Shown in pieces: positions 1 through 11,486 of a DNA stretch of 64,000 bases. The DNA comes from Gremmenia infestans. Taxonomy: Eukaryota > Ascomycota > Leotiomycetes > Helotiales > Hamatocanthoscyphaceae. The translations under genes were made by a program, and so were the position numbers. Position 1 is the first letter of the stretch. Every line of letters starts with the position of its first letter. The notes under the pieces are model-generated. The model ran no database searches. It was given only the letters and a program-made list of their open reading frames with translations, and was not told the origin of the DNA. The stretch is from contig JAFEVB010000010.1 in assembly GCA_032629725.1 (NCBI GenBank), positions 868,001 through 932,000 on the forward strand, given 5' to 3'.

Positions 1-625
1 TTGCAGTTCACTTCCCTGCTGCATATCTCTTTCGTGCATTGGATTAAACTTTATAACTACCATGCATGCCGGAACATCTTCAGCACGGGGAACCGGAAGG
101 TATGCAGACCAAGCCGCAAATACAAATGAAACAAGAGAAAGCGGAAATCTCAAGCAGAAAGCTACGGGGTGTTTGCATGATTACTGAGCCGCTGGTTGGT
201 TGCAAAATACGTTATTTTAAAATGGGTGACCAGGGTAGATTTGGACCATGCACCCAGTTCCCTATGTGGCAGAGTCGTTGGCGTTGTTCACTTGGCCACC
301 CCACTGTAGGGCGTAATTCCCCCTCTCATCAGTGAAAGAGTTTAGTTTTACTGCAGTAAAGACCCGCAGCAGATACAGAGGCTCTGTTGGTCGCGCTGCG
401 TTGACCAGCGCTGATCTCCATCCCGCCGCTCGTAATTTTCAAAAGCTTCCATCTGCTCAACACTAACGAATATTTCTTTACGTACAAGGCTTGAGCATCA
501 CACTACGATTGATACCACGATTGATCATCTAAGTTTAACGTCACACAGCTTTCGCCCTCTCAGTAAATTACAGATTTGATTTCAAGTCACCCCTGAATCA
601 TCACTTCCCAATCACTCTTCCCAAA
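1..625. other. Gene-free left edge and leader of family member A
   Basis: No reading frame here looks like a conserved protein. The open frame at 66-335 has no recognisable domain and no supporting splice signals. The last 150 bases are rich in C/T and short A/C runs, like the leaders before the other members of the small family, so they probably form the 5' untranslated region of the gene starting at 626. Confidence 0.5.
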
Positions 626-970
626 ATGGAAAATCAGAACGACAGACAGAAAACTGAAACTGGCAAGGGCACCAAGAGCGCGTAAGCAATGACCACACTA
701 CCCTGAAACTATATATACTTAATTTCTTTATCAAGTGATCCGGCACACCTTTCAAGCTCGCTTCCGCAGGATACCGATTGCAAAGCAGGCTCGCACCCAA
801 AGTCGCCTCCCAACAGCGAGGCCTGGGAGTTGAAATTAGTTGATTCAGCTCAATTACAATCATGGGTTTACGAGATCTCCAATGCCGAGACCACGCTTGC
901 TGAGAGGCTTGAAAAGACTCGCTGGGAATGTGGAGATTCGTGGGTACCCAGCTGCATCTCGAAGCTTTGA
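626..970 (+). CDS. WE-tail family member A, two exons, 96 aa, function unknown
   Basis: I do not recognise this protein. Exon 1 is 626-681 and exon 2 is 736-970. The 54-nt intron starts GTAAGC, ends CAAG, and lies in phase 2, giving 96 codons plus stop. Exon 1 encodes a polar, Lys-rich 18-residue head ending in GTKS. The tail has the family pattern: LQSWVYE, then TTLAERLEK, then TRWE. After WE it carries a longer end than the other members, finishing SKL. That could be a peroxisomal-type C-terminus or chance. No signal peptide or membrane segment is seen. The same exon structure and tail recur at 4172, 11487 and 17945, which is the main reason to believe the model. Function and localisation are unknown. 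Confidence 0.72.
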
Positions 971-3900
971 GATTGGTGATTTTGCCGTTTTCGTAACCTC
1001 CCCCGGGGGGATGGTGGTTCGGGGGTGTGGTAGTAGGCATAATCTATCCTCCATAAGACCCCGAGCTGAATATCATTTTGGAGGTTGTCTCCAATAGATT
1101 CATCAAGCAGATAATTTATGTTAAAGTTACATTAAGAGCTTAAAGGAGTACTGCTTCTAAAAAACATATTAGGAGCCTCTTCTTTCGTCCTATGTTAGTG
1201 TGATAACCTGCCGTTCGAGCATTGCATGTGCTCTCCGTTTCGCTACACAATTGGAAAACTCGCGGGCCCCGCATCAGGACTTATCCTCAGTCAACGTTAC
1301 TCGCTAGATCCCGTTTCCGTATTCTACCTGATAAATTGGCTCCAACAAAGCTATCATGGAACGAGGCTAGCGGCGCAGGTTTCCGATGGAAGCGACCAGG
1401 CATCAGAACGAACTAGATGTCTTGCAGGACGGAGCCTCAAAAGTCCCAACGAAAAGTGCGCGGAAGTTGACGGTTAGTTCTGCAAATGTTGGTTGCAAGC
1501 TGTTGGCTTTGTGGTAGCAGATAAAGCGATTGGCTATATATCCGTTAGTTGGCGTTGTTGATGTTGGTAGTTGCCTGATGCTGGGGCTTGAAGCGCGAGT
1601 CTATCGAATAGCCCTTGTCGACAGTTGGAGGGTGAGCATGACCGGCGCGTGTACAATGTACTTACCATATTGGTGGTAAGTAACAATAACTGTTATTACT
1701 CAAAGCATACGTATCCAACATTGCAGAGTCTGGGTTTTGTGCTGTGAGGCACAACTAGAAGTCTTCATTCATTTGACAATACCGCTGTTGGTGGTGTTAA
1801 CGCCAGCTCAACTTGAGTCAGTGACATCGGATATCGAACGCCTTACCTTCTCTCACACATAGTTTTAAATCACAAGCAAGTTCCACGCAATGAAACCAAC
1901 GGTAAACCCACGTTAATGTACATCCCCAAGGTCGAATTCTTCAATTGCATTTGTTGACGTCTAATTCAAAAACATTCCCGTATCTAATATGCTAGTACTA
2001 GTTAACGGTTGGAACAACTTCAGAAGAAGTCTAAAAATCACGCTCAGCTACAACGATAGATAAATGAGTACTAAGATCCCAACCTCACTTTCAATAAACG
2101 GATGGAGAAGTCGAAATGGGTGGCGAGGGACCCTTGACGATTTTGAGCTGCAATGTACGAACCGACGATGGCTACCGAGCTTAGCGTCTAGTAGAAGAGT
2201 TCTCTTTTTTCGGAATGCTTAGAGGAAGGTTAGGCAAATCAGTAGTCATTTTGTATTCTTTGGAATTCAAGCGAAATCGACTATACCTTGCAAATTACTA
2301 TTATGTAATAAAAGTAGGTGCTTTGTTTAAGAGTTGCAAGGCACAAGGGCAAGAGCAGACACGGAAGGATATAGTCATGCTTGGTGCTGAAACTCTAAAT
2401 CATCAAATAAGATGAAATTGCTACATGATCGCCTAAAGATATACTGGGAGTATAAACATGCATGCAATGTTTCACAGCCTTAATGGCAGCTCACTCGTGC
2501 CGGCTCTCCGAACAGGGACCCGGACAAGGTTTACCAAATTCAGAAAACTTGAATTTAGGTCAACTTGAGCCAATTCTATGAAATAAAATAAGGCTTGAAT
2601 TCGAATTCAATTGATATAGGCTCGATTTCCAATAGTCGCTAACCTGATTAGGAAGTTATGGCTGGACTCATCCAAGTCCAAGTAAAATTATGGTCTTAAA
2701 CTTGAGTTGCCATCGGATCTGGCAAACCTTGCACGCCAGAATGAGACAAGTTATCTCCAGGTACAAGGCCACTGTCGCCCCTACCTACCCTACCCTACCC
2801 TACCTACTAACCCTATACAGTAAGGCTTGCGGCAACCATGCAGATAGGGTTATGGTTCACCAACTTGCAGCCTTAGTATCCCTTTTCGAACCTTTGCACA
2901 GTAATGGTAGACGACAGGGGACTAGAAATAAGCGGCAGGGGGTATCGTGTAATTGCGAGTGCCCCTACGGAGTACACGCGACTCGGTGGGTGACGGGTCG
3001 ATTCGAAGTGTAGAAGGCCAGGATTCAGGGAATCCAAGCGCAGGGTTTTGGGGTGGCAGGGGTTCTCACGCAGCTCAAACCCGCTCCAACAACCCCTGCT
3101 TAGAGCTCAAATGTCCCTTTTCACGCAGCTGGATGAGGATGCTCAGGATGCTCAGTGTGCGCTTACAAGGGGGTGGACAAATCAAAAACCACCCCTATGC
3201 AGCAAGCGGAAGTACAGTTAAGGTATCGCAAGGGTCCTTATAGGACATATCATTCTTAGCGCTATAATTCAGTGGGTAGTCACTAAAATGATACAGTAGG
3301 CTGTTGAGCCCTAAGGCTCGCTATAGTTACAGGACTCTATCGCTAAAATACGATGCCTTGTAAATTAGTGGATCTTACAGGGCACCCCCCACGCCCCTGA
3401 ATATTCCATTGGGCACTTTTGACCGCGTCTGCCGTAGTAAGATTTACAAGACGTCCCTCTAGGCTGGCTATCGCCAGGGTGACAAAGTCCTGAGGTGCGG
3501 TCCGGTAAGAGTATACAAAGTAAACTATACTTGATGGAGCTTGTATTAGCCGTTCACGCTGTAAGGTTGAAGCAGTGGATTTTCAAGGGCTATTGGGCTG
3601 CGCCAACAGGGGTACTAATAGGGCTGTAATAACTTGCTTAAATGATATGATTGAAACAGTTTATAGCCCACTCAGTCAATCACATGGCTAGGAATAGTAA
3701 CTAGATCTAGCAAATTACCCAATTATCACTGTAAATTCCCACTGTATCAACACTGGGGTTCAAATTACTTTTTGGGGGCGTATGCATGGAGCGTAATCCG
3801 CCATCGCGCGCATGTTCCGTCGCGCATCTATCTAATCCCTTCCTTAAATCCCCAGTTGACCAAACCGGCACTTATCTGCATCAAACAGCCGCAAGACAAG

Positions 3901-4171
3901 GTTTCCATTTGACAGAAGATGTTGGTGGCGTCTGAATGAAATATGTCTATTCCTCGTAGTCGAGAAGACGCTAAAATCTGGGTATGCTGTTAGACACAGG
4001 TATATCTAGTTCTGCTCGCAGCGGTTCCCATCTCCCTGACACAGCACACTGGTATATCACAGCCTAACTTCGCTCATCTACTTGGTCGCTTCACCGTCTC
4101 CTTTTTTTGCCGGAACTTCACAATCAAACAAGTCACATTAGATTCCTATACTCCTCCACCACTCATTCATC
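971..4171. other. 3.2 kb gene-free spacer
   Basis: No supported gene. Short open frames (1222-1477, 2215-2415, 2690-3243) are not conserved-looking. A CCTAC/CCCTAC run lies near 2780-2812, with some likeness to telomeric CCCTAA but not regular. The palindrome-like motif TACGGAGTA is at 2966-2974. The last 130 bases are C/T-rich and probably form the leader of the gene at 4172. Confidence 0.5.
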
Positions 4172-4450
4172 ATGCCGATCGAGAAGCAAGGCCATAGCGA
4201 AAAGGCTGGAAGTAGTAAGAAAGGGTATGTCATCATTCCCGTCCTGTTGTCCGTCCTAACCATTGACGTCTTCTTTGATAGACATCAGTCATCTACCGAT
4301 CATCATGCCGACGCACACAACGGAGTCGAAATCCACCAACAACAAAATGATGCAGCCCTCCAGCGCTGGGTGTATGAGAACGATGAGCTCACGCCTGCTG
4401 AGAGGTTTGAGAAGAAGAACTGGGAAGCAGAAAGATCCGAAAGGCTTTGA
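4172..4450 (+). CDS. WE-tail family member B, two exons, 73 aa, function unknown
   Basis: Exon 1 is 4172-4224 and exon 2 is 4282-4450. The 57-nt intron (GTATGT to GATAG) is a multiple of three and has no stop, so an unspliced frame also stays open. The spliced form matches the other members: a 17-codon head ending SSKK, then a phase-2 intron. The spliced product is 73 residues and is the most compact copy: a His/Asp-rich linker of about 25 residues, then LQRWVYEN, LTPAERFEKK, NWEAERSERL at the very C-terminus. It shares the tail with member D almost residue for residue. No signal peptide, transmembrane segment or known domain. Read-through of the intron would add a hydrophobic 19-residue stretch, so intron retention could produce a membrane-anchored form. 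That is speculation. Confidence 0.78.
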   Translation: MPIEKQGHSEKAGSSKKGYVIIPVLLSVLTIDVFFDRHQSSTDHHADAHNGVEIHQQQNDAALQRWVYENDELTPAERFEKKNWEAERSERL

Positions 4451-4594
4451 AGAAGGGATAAAATATGTGGTACGGTTCGATCAAAAGTTGGCTGGGTATT
4501 TTTAAGACTTCATGATCAACCACAACGATTTATCATGGCTTTCAGTTTAATGAATATTAGATGGAATTCGTGCACTTGCCACCGCATGCCATCC

Positions 4595-6436
4595 TCATTG
4601 CTCCATAGTGAGGGCCAATCCCCTCCAGAACTCACACCTCTTCGCTTGATCTTCAGGAATCTTCTCCATCACCGTAGCATTAGTCTGCAGCTTCAGTCTC
4701 CTCCCACCATCATTCCCATCTCCAAAGCTCTCCCAATGTGGCGCACTCGCGAACTTATATCTGTTTGGGCTAAGCTCCCTTATGAAACTAATGAAATAAT
4801 CCATTACAACAGGAATGATGTCTGCATTCGTGGTGCTGTAACTTGAAGTGATATCGTCGTGGACATTTCCGAGTCCAAAGATTGCGGGTGTCTCAGAGGT
4901 ATGTGGTACTCCAAGTCCACCTGCGACGTATTCGGGTTGAAGGATGTTGACGCGGTAATTCCATACTTTATACGGATCGTTCATTGTTGCAAATGTCTGA
5001 GAGATATAATTTCCGACGCAGGTGAAAGTTGTTTCTCCGTAGGCTGCAGCAGCGGAGGGAAAGTATGCCGCATGTTTTGGAAGCGGGGCCATCAAAGGAT
5101 ATTGTGCATTTATCGCATCTGTGTCGTTCGAGGTGAGATGAGGATAGTTGTTCTGGAAGAATGATGCAACATCAGCTGGCGTGGACGCATTCGTTGCAAA
5201 ATATGTGCCTTCGTCGGTATCATCTTGAGCAGTTTCGTTAATGCAAATCTATTTTTCGGCGAGTTATAACATACCACCAAACATTATCGGAACCTTGACG
5301 AATTTTCCTTGCTCAATGAGACGATACGGATAGTCTTGAATAAAGTCACCATCAATAGTGGGTGTCCAGTAGAAACGCGGAGCGGCAATTTGTCCCGAGA
5401 AAGGAGTTGCAACATTCGCTTCTTGCAATATTGTTATGTCTTTTGATCTTAGGCACATGAGCTCATCAGGAGATGCAGCGCAACCTGTGTCATTGACATA
5501 GTTCGAGAACTGCCATTCTAGTTCGGAAACTTGAGACTGAGCTGGAAAGAATACCGACTCGCCAATTGCACCAACAAAAAGCCCATCGTCACGGCCCCCG
5601 CTGCCATATGGTCAGAATGAATTTGATCGAAGAATAGTGAACAGTCTTACTATGCTGTCAAGTGTAGTGCCACCGATCCAGCACCTGCCGAAGCACCGTG
5701 GATCACCACGTGACCTGGATCTCCACCAAACTATTTTTGATTAGTAGTCTAACTGAGAGTTCAAAAGGGGTTTTATACCTGCTCAATATGTTTCTGGACC
5801 CATTCTAAAGCCATTCGCTGATCTAGTAACCCGGCGTTGAGATCACCATTTGCCCTCACTTTCTCACTCGCCAGAAAGCCATACGACCCAACCCGATAGG
5901 CAAAATTAACCATTACGATGTTCTGGCCGGAGTTTACTACAACTGTCGAGCCATTGTAATTGGCGTTGGAGTTTGCTACATAGCCTCCACCTGTAATGTA
6001 AACCCATACGGGAAGTTTTGACTTCGATGTTGCAGAAGCGGGGCTCCAGACGTTAACGAACAGGCAATCTTCAGACTCAGTCGTCGAGGGGAGTTTCGTG
6101 TTACTAGCTAGACAAATTGATTGGAACTGGAACGCGGTCAGTTGGGTATCACAGAAGACGTCCATATTGAACTACCAATGTCGCATTTTGTATACCAGAC
6201 GTCCTCAATGGATCTTCTGGGGCTCTAAATCGGAGGTCACCAAGAGGAGGGGCAGCATAACGCATTCCCAGATATTGATTTACTCCAGAGCTAAGACCTA
6301 TGCCTTGATATTGCGAGTATTCAAGATCGACAACAGGCTGGCCATCAAAGCTTGACAGTGACAAAGGCGCAGAAGTAACTCGGCTGACCACACCTAGTAG
6401 TACAACCAACCTTATTAAACAACTAGTAAGAGGCAT
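4595..6436 (-). CDS. Secreted type-B carboxylesterase/lipase, five exons, 547 aa
   Basis: An alpha/beta-hydrolase of the type-B carboxylesterase family, hydrolysing ester bonds outside the cell; the substrate cannot be told. Exons on the minus strand: 6436-6176, 6126-5779, 5730-5651, 5600-5275, 5223-4595. Introns are 48-51 nt and phases agree, giving 547 residues, normal for the family. A signal peptide occupies residues 1-23 (hydrophobic [11 protein letters not shown], cut after SA). Visible motifs are [10 protein letters not shown] (family signature), the oxyanion stretch TGGGY, the nucleophile elbow GASAG with Ser217, the acidic residue in the DTDEGTYF region, and the His in [13 protein letters not shown]. 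All catalytic parts look intact. It lies convergent to family member B, with only about 145 nt between stops, and is the only recognisable enzyme in the gene-poor left arm. Confidence 0.9.
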
Positions 6437-7389
6437 TGTAAGTCTTAGAAAAGAGAAGAAGTGAAAATACACCAATACAACTTGAAAAATGGTGGAAACC
6501 CATACTTGGGGTTTGGGCCTTCTTATACGGCACGAGGATACTTGCATCTAGTTGAGCTTGCTTAAGAGCATAACATAGGTAGCTCGGCATAGCATAGCGC
6601 GAGGAGCGGAGAAACCATAACAGGCAATTCGCTGTTCTCACATCCGGGCTGCACAGTTTCACAGCAGCATGTATTTGGGGGGTAAAAACATTAACAAAAG
6701 AAACTGCAGGACTGGCGGGGGCGGGGTAGAACCTTAGCGTAGCTTTCGCCAATAACCCTGGTGATGTACGGAGGTACTCCGTTCCAAATGAAGATGGTGA
6801 AGCACGTGAGCAGGGAGTAATAAATCCATCGAGCTTCACCAGAGTGCATTGCAGGTATGAACGAGAAACTCAAGACAGAACAGAAGGCACCACTTTCGAA
6901 ACCAAATCCTCAAGGGGAAAGCACGTCTTACCAGCTCAATAGCATTTCGCTGACGGGATATTCCCATGGTTCTAAAGCACTTACTTATACCTCTATTTAG
7001 AATCATCCTAAAGAGCTCTTGAAGCAGCAAGATTTCAAGTCACTTGGCTCTGTGGTGTTGGAAACTCCAAATTCGTCCTTCATCTACAAATAAGAGCTGA
7101 GCAATCCCTCCGCCGATCTTCTGTGTGGGAGTCTAGACTGGACAGTTCTGTTGGCATGGCTTTGCTTTAATTTTGGGCATGCAATGTCCCGCTACGAATG
7201 CATAATGCACACAACATGGAACTAGGTCGGTTCGTGTAGGCGTCAAGGAATAGAATGAGGAACTTCGTGAGAAGCTTTGAAATACGTCGTCCCGTTATCG
7301 AGTAATTATCTCCATTCGGAGAAAAGTTAAAGCGAGACTTGGCAAACTTGCACGGGGCGTTCCTTCACCGCCTTGCAATGATTGCACCG
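6437..7389. other. Spacer with carboxylesterase promoter
   Basis: No supported gene. The first 150 bases should hold the promoter of the minus-strand carboxylesterase; a TATAAG-like stretch on the minus strand lies near 6517. An imperfect palindrome GTACGGAGGTACTCCG is at about 6767. The open frames at 6691-7030 on the minus strand have no recognisable features. Confidence 0.4.
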
Positions 7390-7730
7390 CGGATCTTGCA
7401 GTTTCTGTAACCAAGATCTTGCAGTATTTGTGGCCAAAATCTTGCAGTTTTCGTACCCCCGATCTTGCAAACTTACATTAACGAATCTTATGATTCTGGT
7501 TATCCTGCAACCGTCGCATCACAATCTTACATTCAACAACATCCACGTATCTCACAGATATCGTGCCCACACTACAACATCCTTACCATACGATCCTGCA
7601 AATTGTTCTTTGTTATCATTGCATGCATCGTGTCACACACCTTGCAATCATCGCACTGCAGATCTTGCAATTTTCGCATCCCATATCTTGCAATTTCACA
7701 TCCACAGATCTTTCGCTTTCTGTATCCCAC
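7390..7730. repeat. Degenerate repeat built on ATCTTGCA
   Basis: About eight spaced, imperfect copies of (G/A)ATCTTGCA followed by a T-rich, C-rich stretch occur in 340 bases. Examples start at about 7392, 7415, 7438, 7461, 7671 and 7686, with weaker ones near 7590 and 7648. The first four are spaced about 23 bases apart, like an old minisatellite. The array explains the long Cys/Ile/Leu-rich open frames that cover it in several frames, which I do not call as genes. Confidence 0.6.
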
Positions 7731-7849
7731 AGCCTAGAACAATCATCTCACGATATCCGGCCCCTTGGTCACTTCACGGAGATACACGAGTTGCCGGGAA
7801 CAGAAATGGAAAGAATTTGACCGACGCGCCGGCAAGCACTCGGGACCAG

Positions 7850-8156
7850 CCATCACAACCCACTGCGAGTAAACCAACTCTACTTGGGTGCGAAACCCAT
7901 TTCGTTACCCACCAAATTGGAGACACCAATTTCGACACCAGGCTCGCTTCCTACATTCAATGATAGCTCAACTCGTTATCGCTCACTCGAGGATCGGCCG
8001 CAACTTTGCCAATGGCTCAATGAGACTGAAAACTCAAATCCCACTGTTACTGAAATACTTGAAAAGTCCAATTGGGAACCTAATGGGTCCAGGTTGTCAT
8101 CGATCCCAGCTCTCGTCTCCCATTTGCTAGAATTGAGTAAGGTTATTTCTATGTAA
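7850..8156 (+). pseudogene. WE-tail family member C, relic exon 2
   Basis: The frame ending at the stop 8154-8156 contains LCQWLNETEN, TVTEILEK and SNWEPNGS, which align with the family tail. The conserved A-E-R-F is replaced by T-E-I-L, and a 20-residue extension follows. I found no first exon with the K/S-rich head in the 200 bases upstream. An AG at 7848-7849 would give the correct phase 2, but no partner donor gives a sensible head. It is probably a decayed copy, or a gene whose first exon has been replaced. The C-terminal boundary is seen; the 5' boundary is inferred. Confidence 0.5.
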
Positions 8157-9845
8157 GGCCAGCAGCTACTTAATCAGATCAGGCAAATGCTCCCTGTTCC
8201 GCTTTGGGGATTTCGAAGCGTGGTTTAGGGGTGCGAATCAAGGTTTTTTAATTTCAGCGTTACTGGGTTCAAAGGTTTGACAGGCGAATAGGGAGTAACG
8301 AACTTGCGAGTAATCCTCGTTTTTGGGAGCCAGACGAAGGTGCAAGATGCTGGGATGTTCTGCAAGCCATATATCGGTCCGTGGATAAACTTCCTTGTCA
8401 TCCACGTTTCATGGTGCAGCCGTTGGCGCCAAAAGTGAACCGTCATTTTGTATTGTTAGTTCGGACTAAAAATGCTGTTCTTAGACGGAGAACCTTGTTG
8501 TGCTGATTTGACACATTAGTAGGCGTTATGGTTATGGAAGTGCGACAGTCTCCAGCGAGTGGTGTAAAAGTGATTGACATTTAGGTGCAGTTCTTAGTGT
8601 TTGATATTTGGCGTTATTGCTTCCGTGGAAATTTGTGACTGCCTCTGTTCCATTAGGGTGGACCCTTAGATACCATATCAGGCTGCCTGTGGTCATGTTA
8701 ATAGTTACAGCCCTTCAATATACTAGTAAGTAAGAACATGGCATTAACGATGACCAAGGGGATCTGACCCGCCAATCTCCTTCCCTCGTCAGTTTTGGGG
8801 GGCCGCGGAGGTGTATGTAGACCAGAGAAGCCTTTATCCGCTGCTGGTTGGTGAAGTGCGGATGAAATTGGATCCGAGTTGCGAGACTGTGTGTAAGTCT
8901 AAGTTACAGTCAGCAATTTATGCATGACCTTTATGGAAGGCCGTTAAGCAAGCGAAAGGTATAGATTGGACACAAAAGTCGCCGGAGCTGGTTTGAAATG
9001 GCCTACGCTTGTTATTACTTTGGGTGGCTAGACGTACAATCTTTTCCCATAGCGTTCAGGGAACATTAGACGAAAAGGGCGATATTTAGATGACAGCTTA
9101 GTCAGTAGATCGGCCACTTTCTTGTTTAAGACCGTGAGACGTGTGCACATGCCAAAACGGGATTATAGCTCGCTCAATCATAAGACGGATCGGTGACCAG
9201 ATATTTTAAGACTTCTCGCTGGCTAACAGCACTCGGGATTGGCCTCAACATTTCTTTCCAAGTCGGAGAGAACCATGCTCTCGTCCAAACCAGAATTCAT
9301 GATATGATTTGAGACTCGGAGCCAGAAGTTTGATGCGCGTACCCAGGGAGTGGTCAATATACGAAGGTGATCGAAGCTATCGCGACAATCAAGACGAGGC
9401 TATTCCAGGACGACTAGCGGCGCATCGTGATCTCTATCACCTGCAGGGGGGGAGGTCGTGCTCAAGACAAGCAAGGGTCTTCGTGATTTACGAAGGACCC
9501 GCTGGTATCCCTCTGTAACCCTTGAGCCTCAAACAAGGTGATAGCATAGCCAAGACCAGAAGTGGGTACTTGTACCTCCGTACAGTACTGCTTGTAGATC
9601 TTCCCCCGGATCCCCCACCCCCGCATTCAACCTCCCTACAGTGTCGACGCGACTCCACTTCTCGATAGGCCTGGCACGCCACCAATCTCACTGCAATTTT
9701 GGTAGGAATAGAACTATGGCTACCTAATTTTTGGGCTGCTCCAGGCGCTGGATTGCGGCACGACAAGTCGGTACTTTACGAACCCCAGCCATAAGCACTC
9801 GTAAACACGGTGGACCTTGCCACTTGCGCGGAATTGCCGTACATA
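8157..9845. other. Gene-free spacer
   Basis: No supported gene. Open frames at 8225-8446 (minus), 9309-9518 and 9488-9766 lack conserved features or splice context. The stretch runs up to the first mariner-like MITE. Confidence 0.4.
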
Positions 9846-9976
9846 CTTCGTCCCAGGCGTACTAAACACCCCAACATGGGGAATTGTGCCAGGGCTGGTT
9901 TTCTATGGCAGCTCCTGTTAGCGGAACCCCTGCCTTCACACCCCTATTGGGGGTGTTTATTACGCCTGGGACAAAG
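9846..9976. mobile_element. Mariner-like MITE 1 (131 bp)
   Basis: A 131-bp element bounded by TA dinucleotides (9844-9845 and 9977-9978), as expected for Tc1/mariner target duplication. The 27-bp terminal inverted repeats begin CTTCGTCCCAGGCGTA at the left; the right end is its reverse complement with two mismatches over 27 bases. The interior has no coding capacity, so it is non-autonomous. The outer 16 bases are shared with the element at 14519, while the inner part of the repeat differs. Confidence 0.85.
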
Positions 9977-9978
9977 TA

Positions 9979-11311
9979 CTGTAAGAGGAAAATGCGGTTT
10001 AATTAGACCCGGCTAGGGATCCTAGCTATCCGGCCGTCAATCCGCTAGAGCGTGGTACCTGCTAATCCCAAAAGCCGACTGTTGTACAAGTATCTTCGCA
10101 CTTCATCTCTGGTACCTTATTTCGTAGTTCCTACGACTCAGCATCATTGGTGATACAAACAACAAAGCTCTCATGCAAAGACTTGTGCAAGTTCCAATAT
10201 GAGTATTACTGCCAGTCTCATCTCGACAACCGATAATTGTCGTGTTGGCCTGGCATTATCGATCAATTAATGCAATATTCGGGCATGAGATAGGAGGTGT
10301 TCACGCCTTGAGATTTTGGAAACCGATGTGAAGGCACGGAATTCTGTATGGGACGACAATGCAAAGGGTTCATCGATGACGCCGCTTTCAAGACCTCAAT
10401 TGGAACACGAAGGGGATATTACTGTACCCGGTGTCGAGATCGGTTTGTACAGTTATGCAAGACGAAGCAGCCCAGTGACCACAAGCGAAATACCCCACTC
10501 TTGATGGTGGATGGGGGCTTGAAACCACAGAAACCACACATGGCACTCCGTGTTATCGGAATTTTCGGTAAGGCGGCCCATATGTGATGTCAATATCTTC
10601 AAATACAGCAAAGAGTGTAGCCAGTCGCGGCATTATGTCGAATCGTTCGACCTCTCTTTGGCAGCTGGTGATGGCGTCGGAATGTTCCGAGTTCAAGGGC
10701 CTATCGTAAATTATCCACGTATCATTGGCAACTTAAATCATTGGACCTGCGGCGATAGACAGTCAACCTTGCGCAAGCCATGTGGCAGAAACAAGCATCC
10801 GGTCGCTGATTTTGTGAGAGCCGAAAGAAAAGCCATATTTACAAACAGGTACTCCTAGAAAGGGGCGGCAGGTATGCTGGGGGTAAAAAATCGCGCGCCG
10901 CTTCTCGTATTGACTGCAAGAAGCCCAAAATATACTGTTGGAAACAAGCAGGGTTACCCCTAGCTAGGAACACCCCATGCAGTGTATCCATGTCTGTCTG
11001 TATTGCAGGGACAGGGACTGGCAAAGTACAAGGTAAGCTGGGGTAGCTGACGGCCCCGGCACTGGCGATCACCAGAGCAAACTACAAGCCTCGTAGTAGA
11101 TTAGTAGGTTCATGATTGCTGGGAGGACGTTAGTGTCTGGCGTCTGTGTTTTATGTTGGAACTGTTTCCTCTTCGATCCATCATTATCCAAGGCTGAGGT
11201 TTCTCCCATAGATAAGGGCAAGTTGCGAACCAGTTGCCTCGTACTGTAGGTCCAAAGAAGAAATGATTGGAACAGGACACCAGGACACAATATCTTGACC
11301 TTGACAAGCCC
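9979..11311. other. Gene-free spacer
   Basis: No supported gene. Open frames at 10316-10858 overlap in three frames with no recognisable protein. Nothing else of note before the TATA box of the gene at 11487. Confidence 0.4.
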
Positions 11312-11317
11312 TATAAA
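11312..11317 (+). promoter_or_regulatory. TATA box of family member D
   Basis: TATAAA, 175 bases upstream of the ATG at 11487. Member E has the same hexamer 209 bases upstream of its ATG. Confidence 0.4.
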
Positions 11318-11486
11318 GATTTCGAGATGTCCGGCAGAGAACGGTGAGATTCCTCGGTCATTCATTCGAAAATTCTGATTTCTTCCACATTCCTCGTACA
11401 GCAGTTTTCTATGTCCCATGCGCGGACTCTGATAATAATTCAGTACATTCAAGCCTAACCTTCTCTGTCTTTGAAGACAACACATC

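Noticed and set aside
626..970. Peroxisomal targeting of member A through its SKL end
   Set aside because: The C-terminus does read SKL, but no other member has it and the extension after W-E is unique, so it is reported only as a remark.
612..1040. Minus-strand 142-residue open frame
   Set aside because: It is the shadow of family member A on the plus strand, which has consistent exons and a conserved tail.
2780..2815. Possible telomeric repeat (CCCTAC-like run)
   Set aside because: Units are CCTAC/CCCTAC and irregular, not (CCCTAA)n, and only about 30 bases long.
7382..7963. 193-residue Cys/His/Ile-rich frame, and overlapping frames
   Set aside because: They run through the ATCTTGCA repeat and the relic of member C in a different frame; no domain or splice support.
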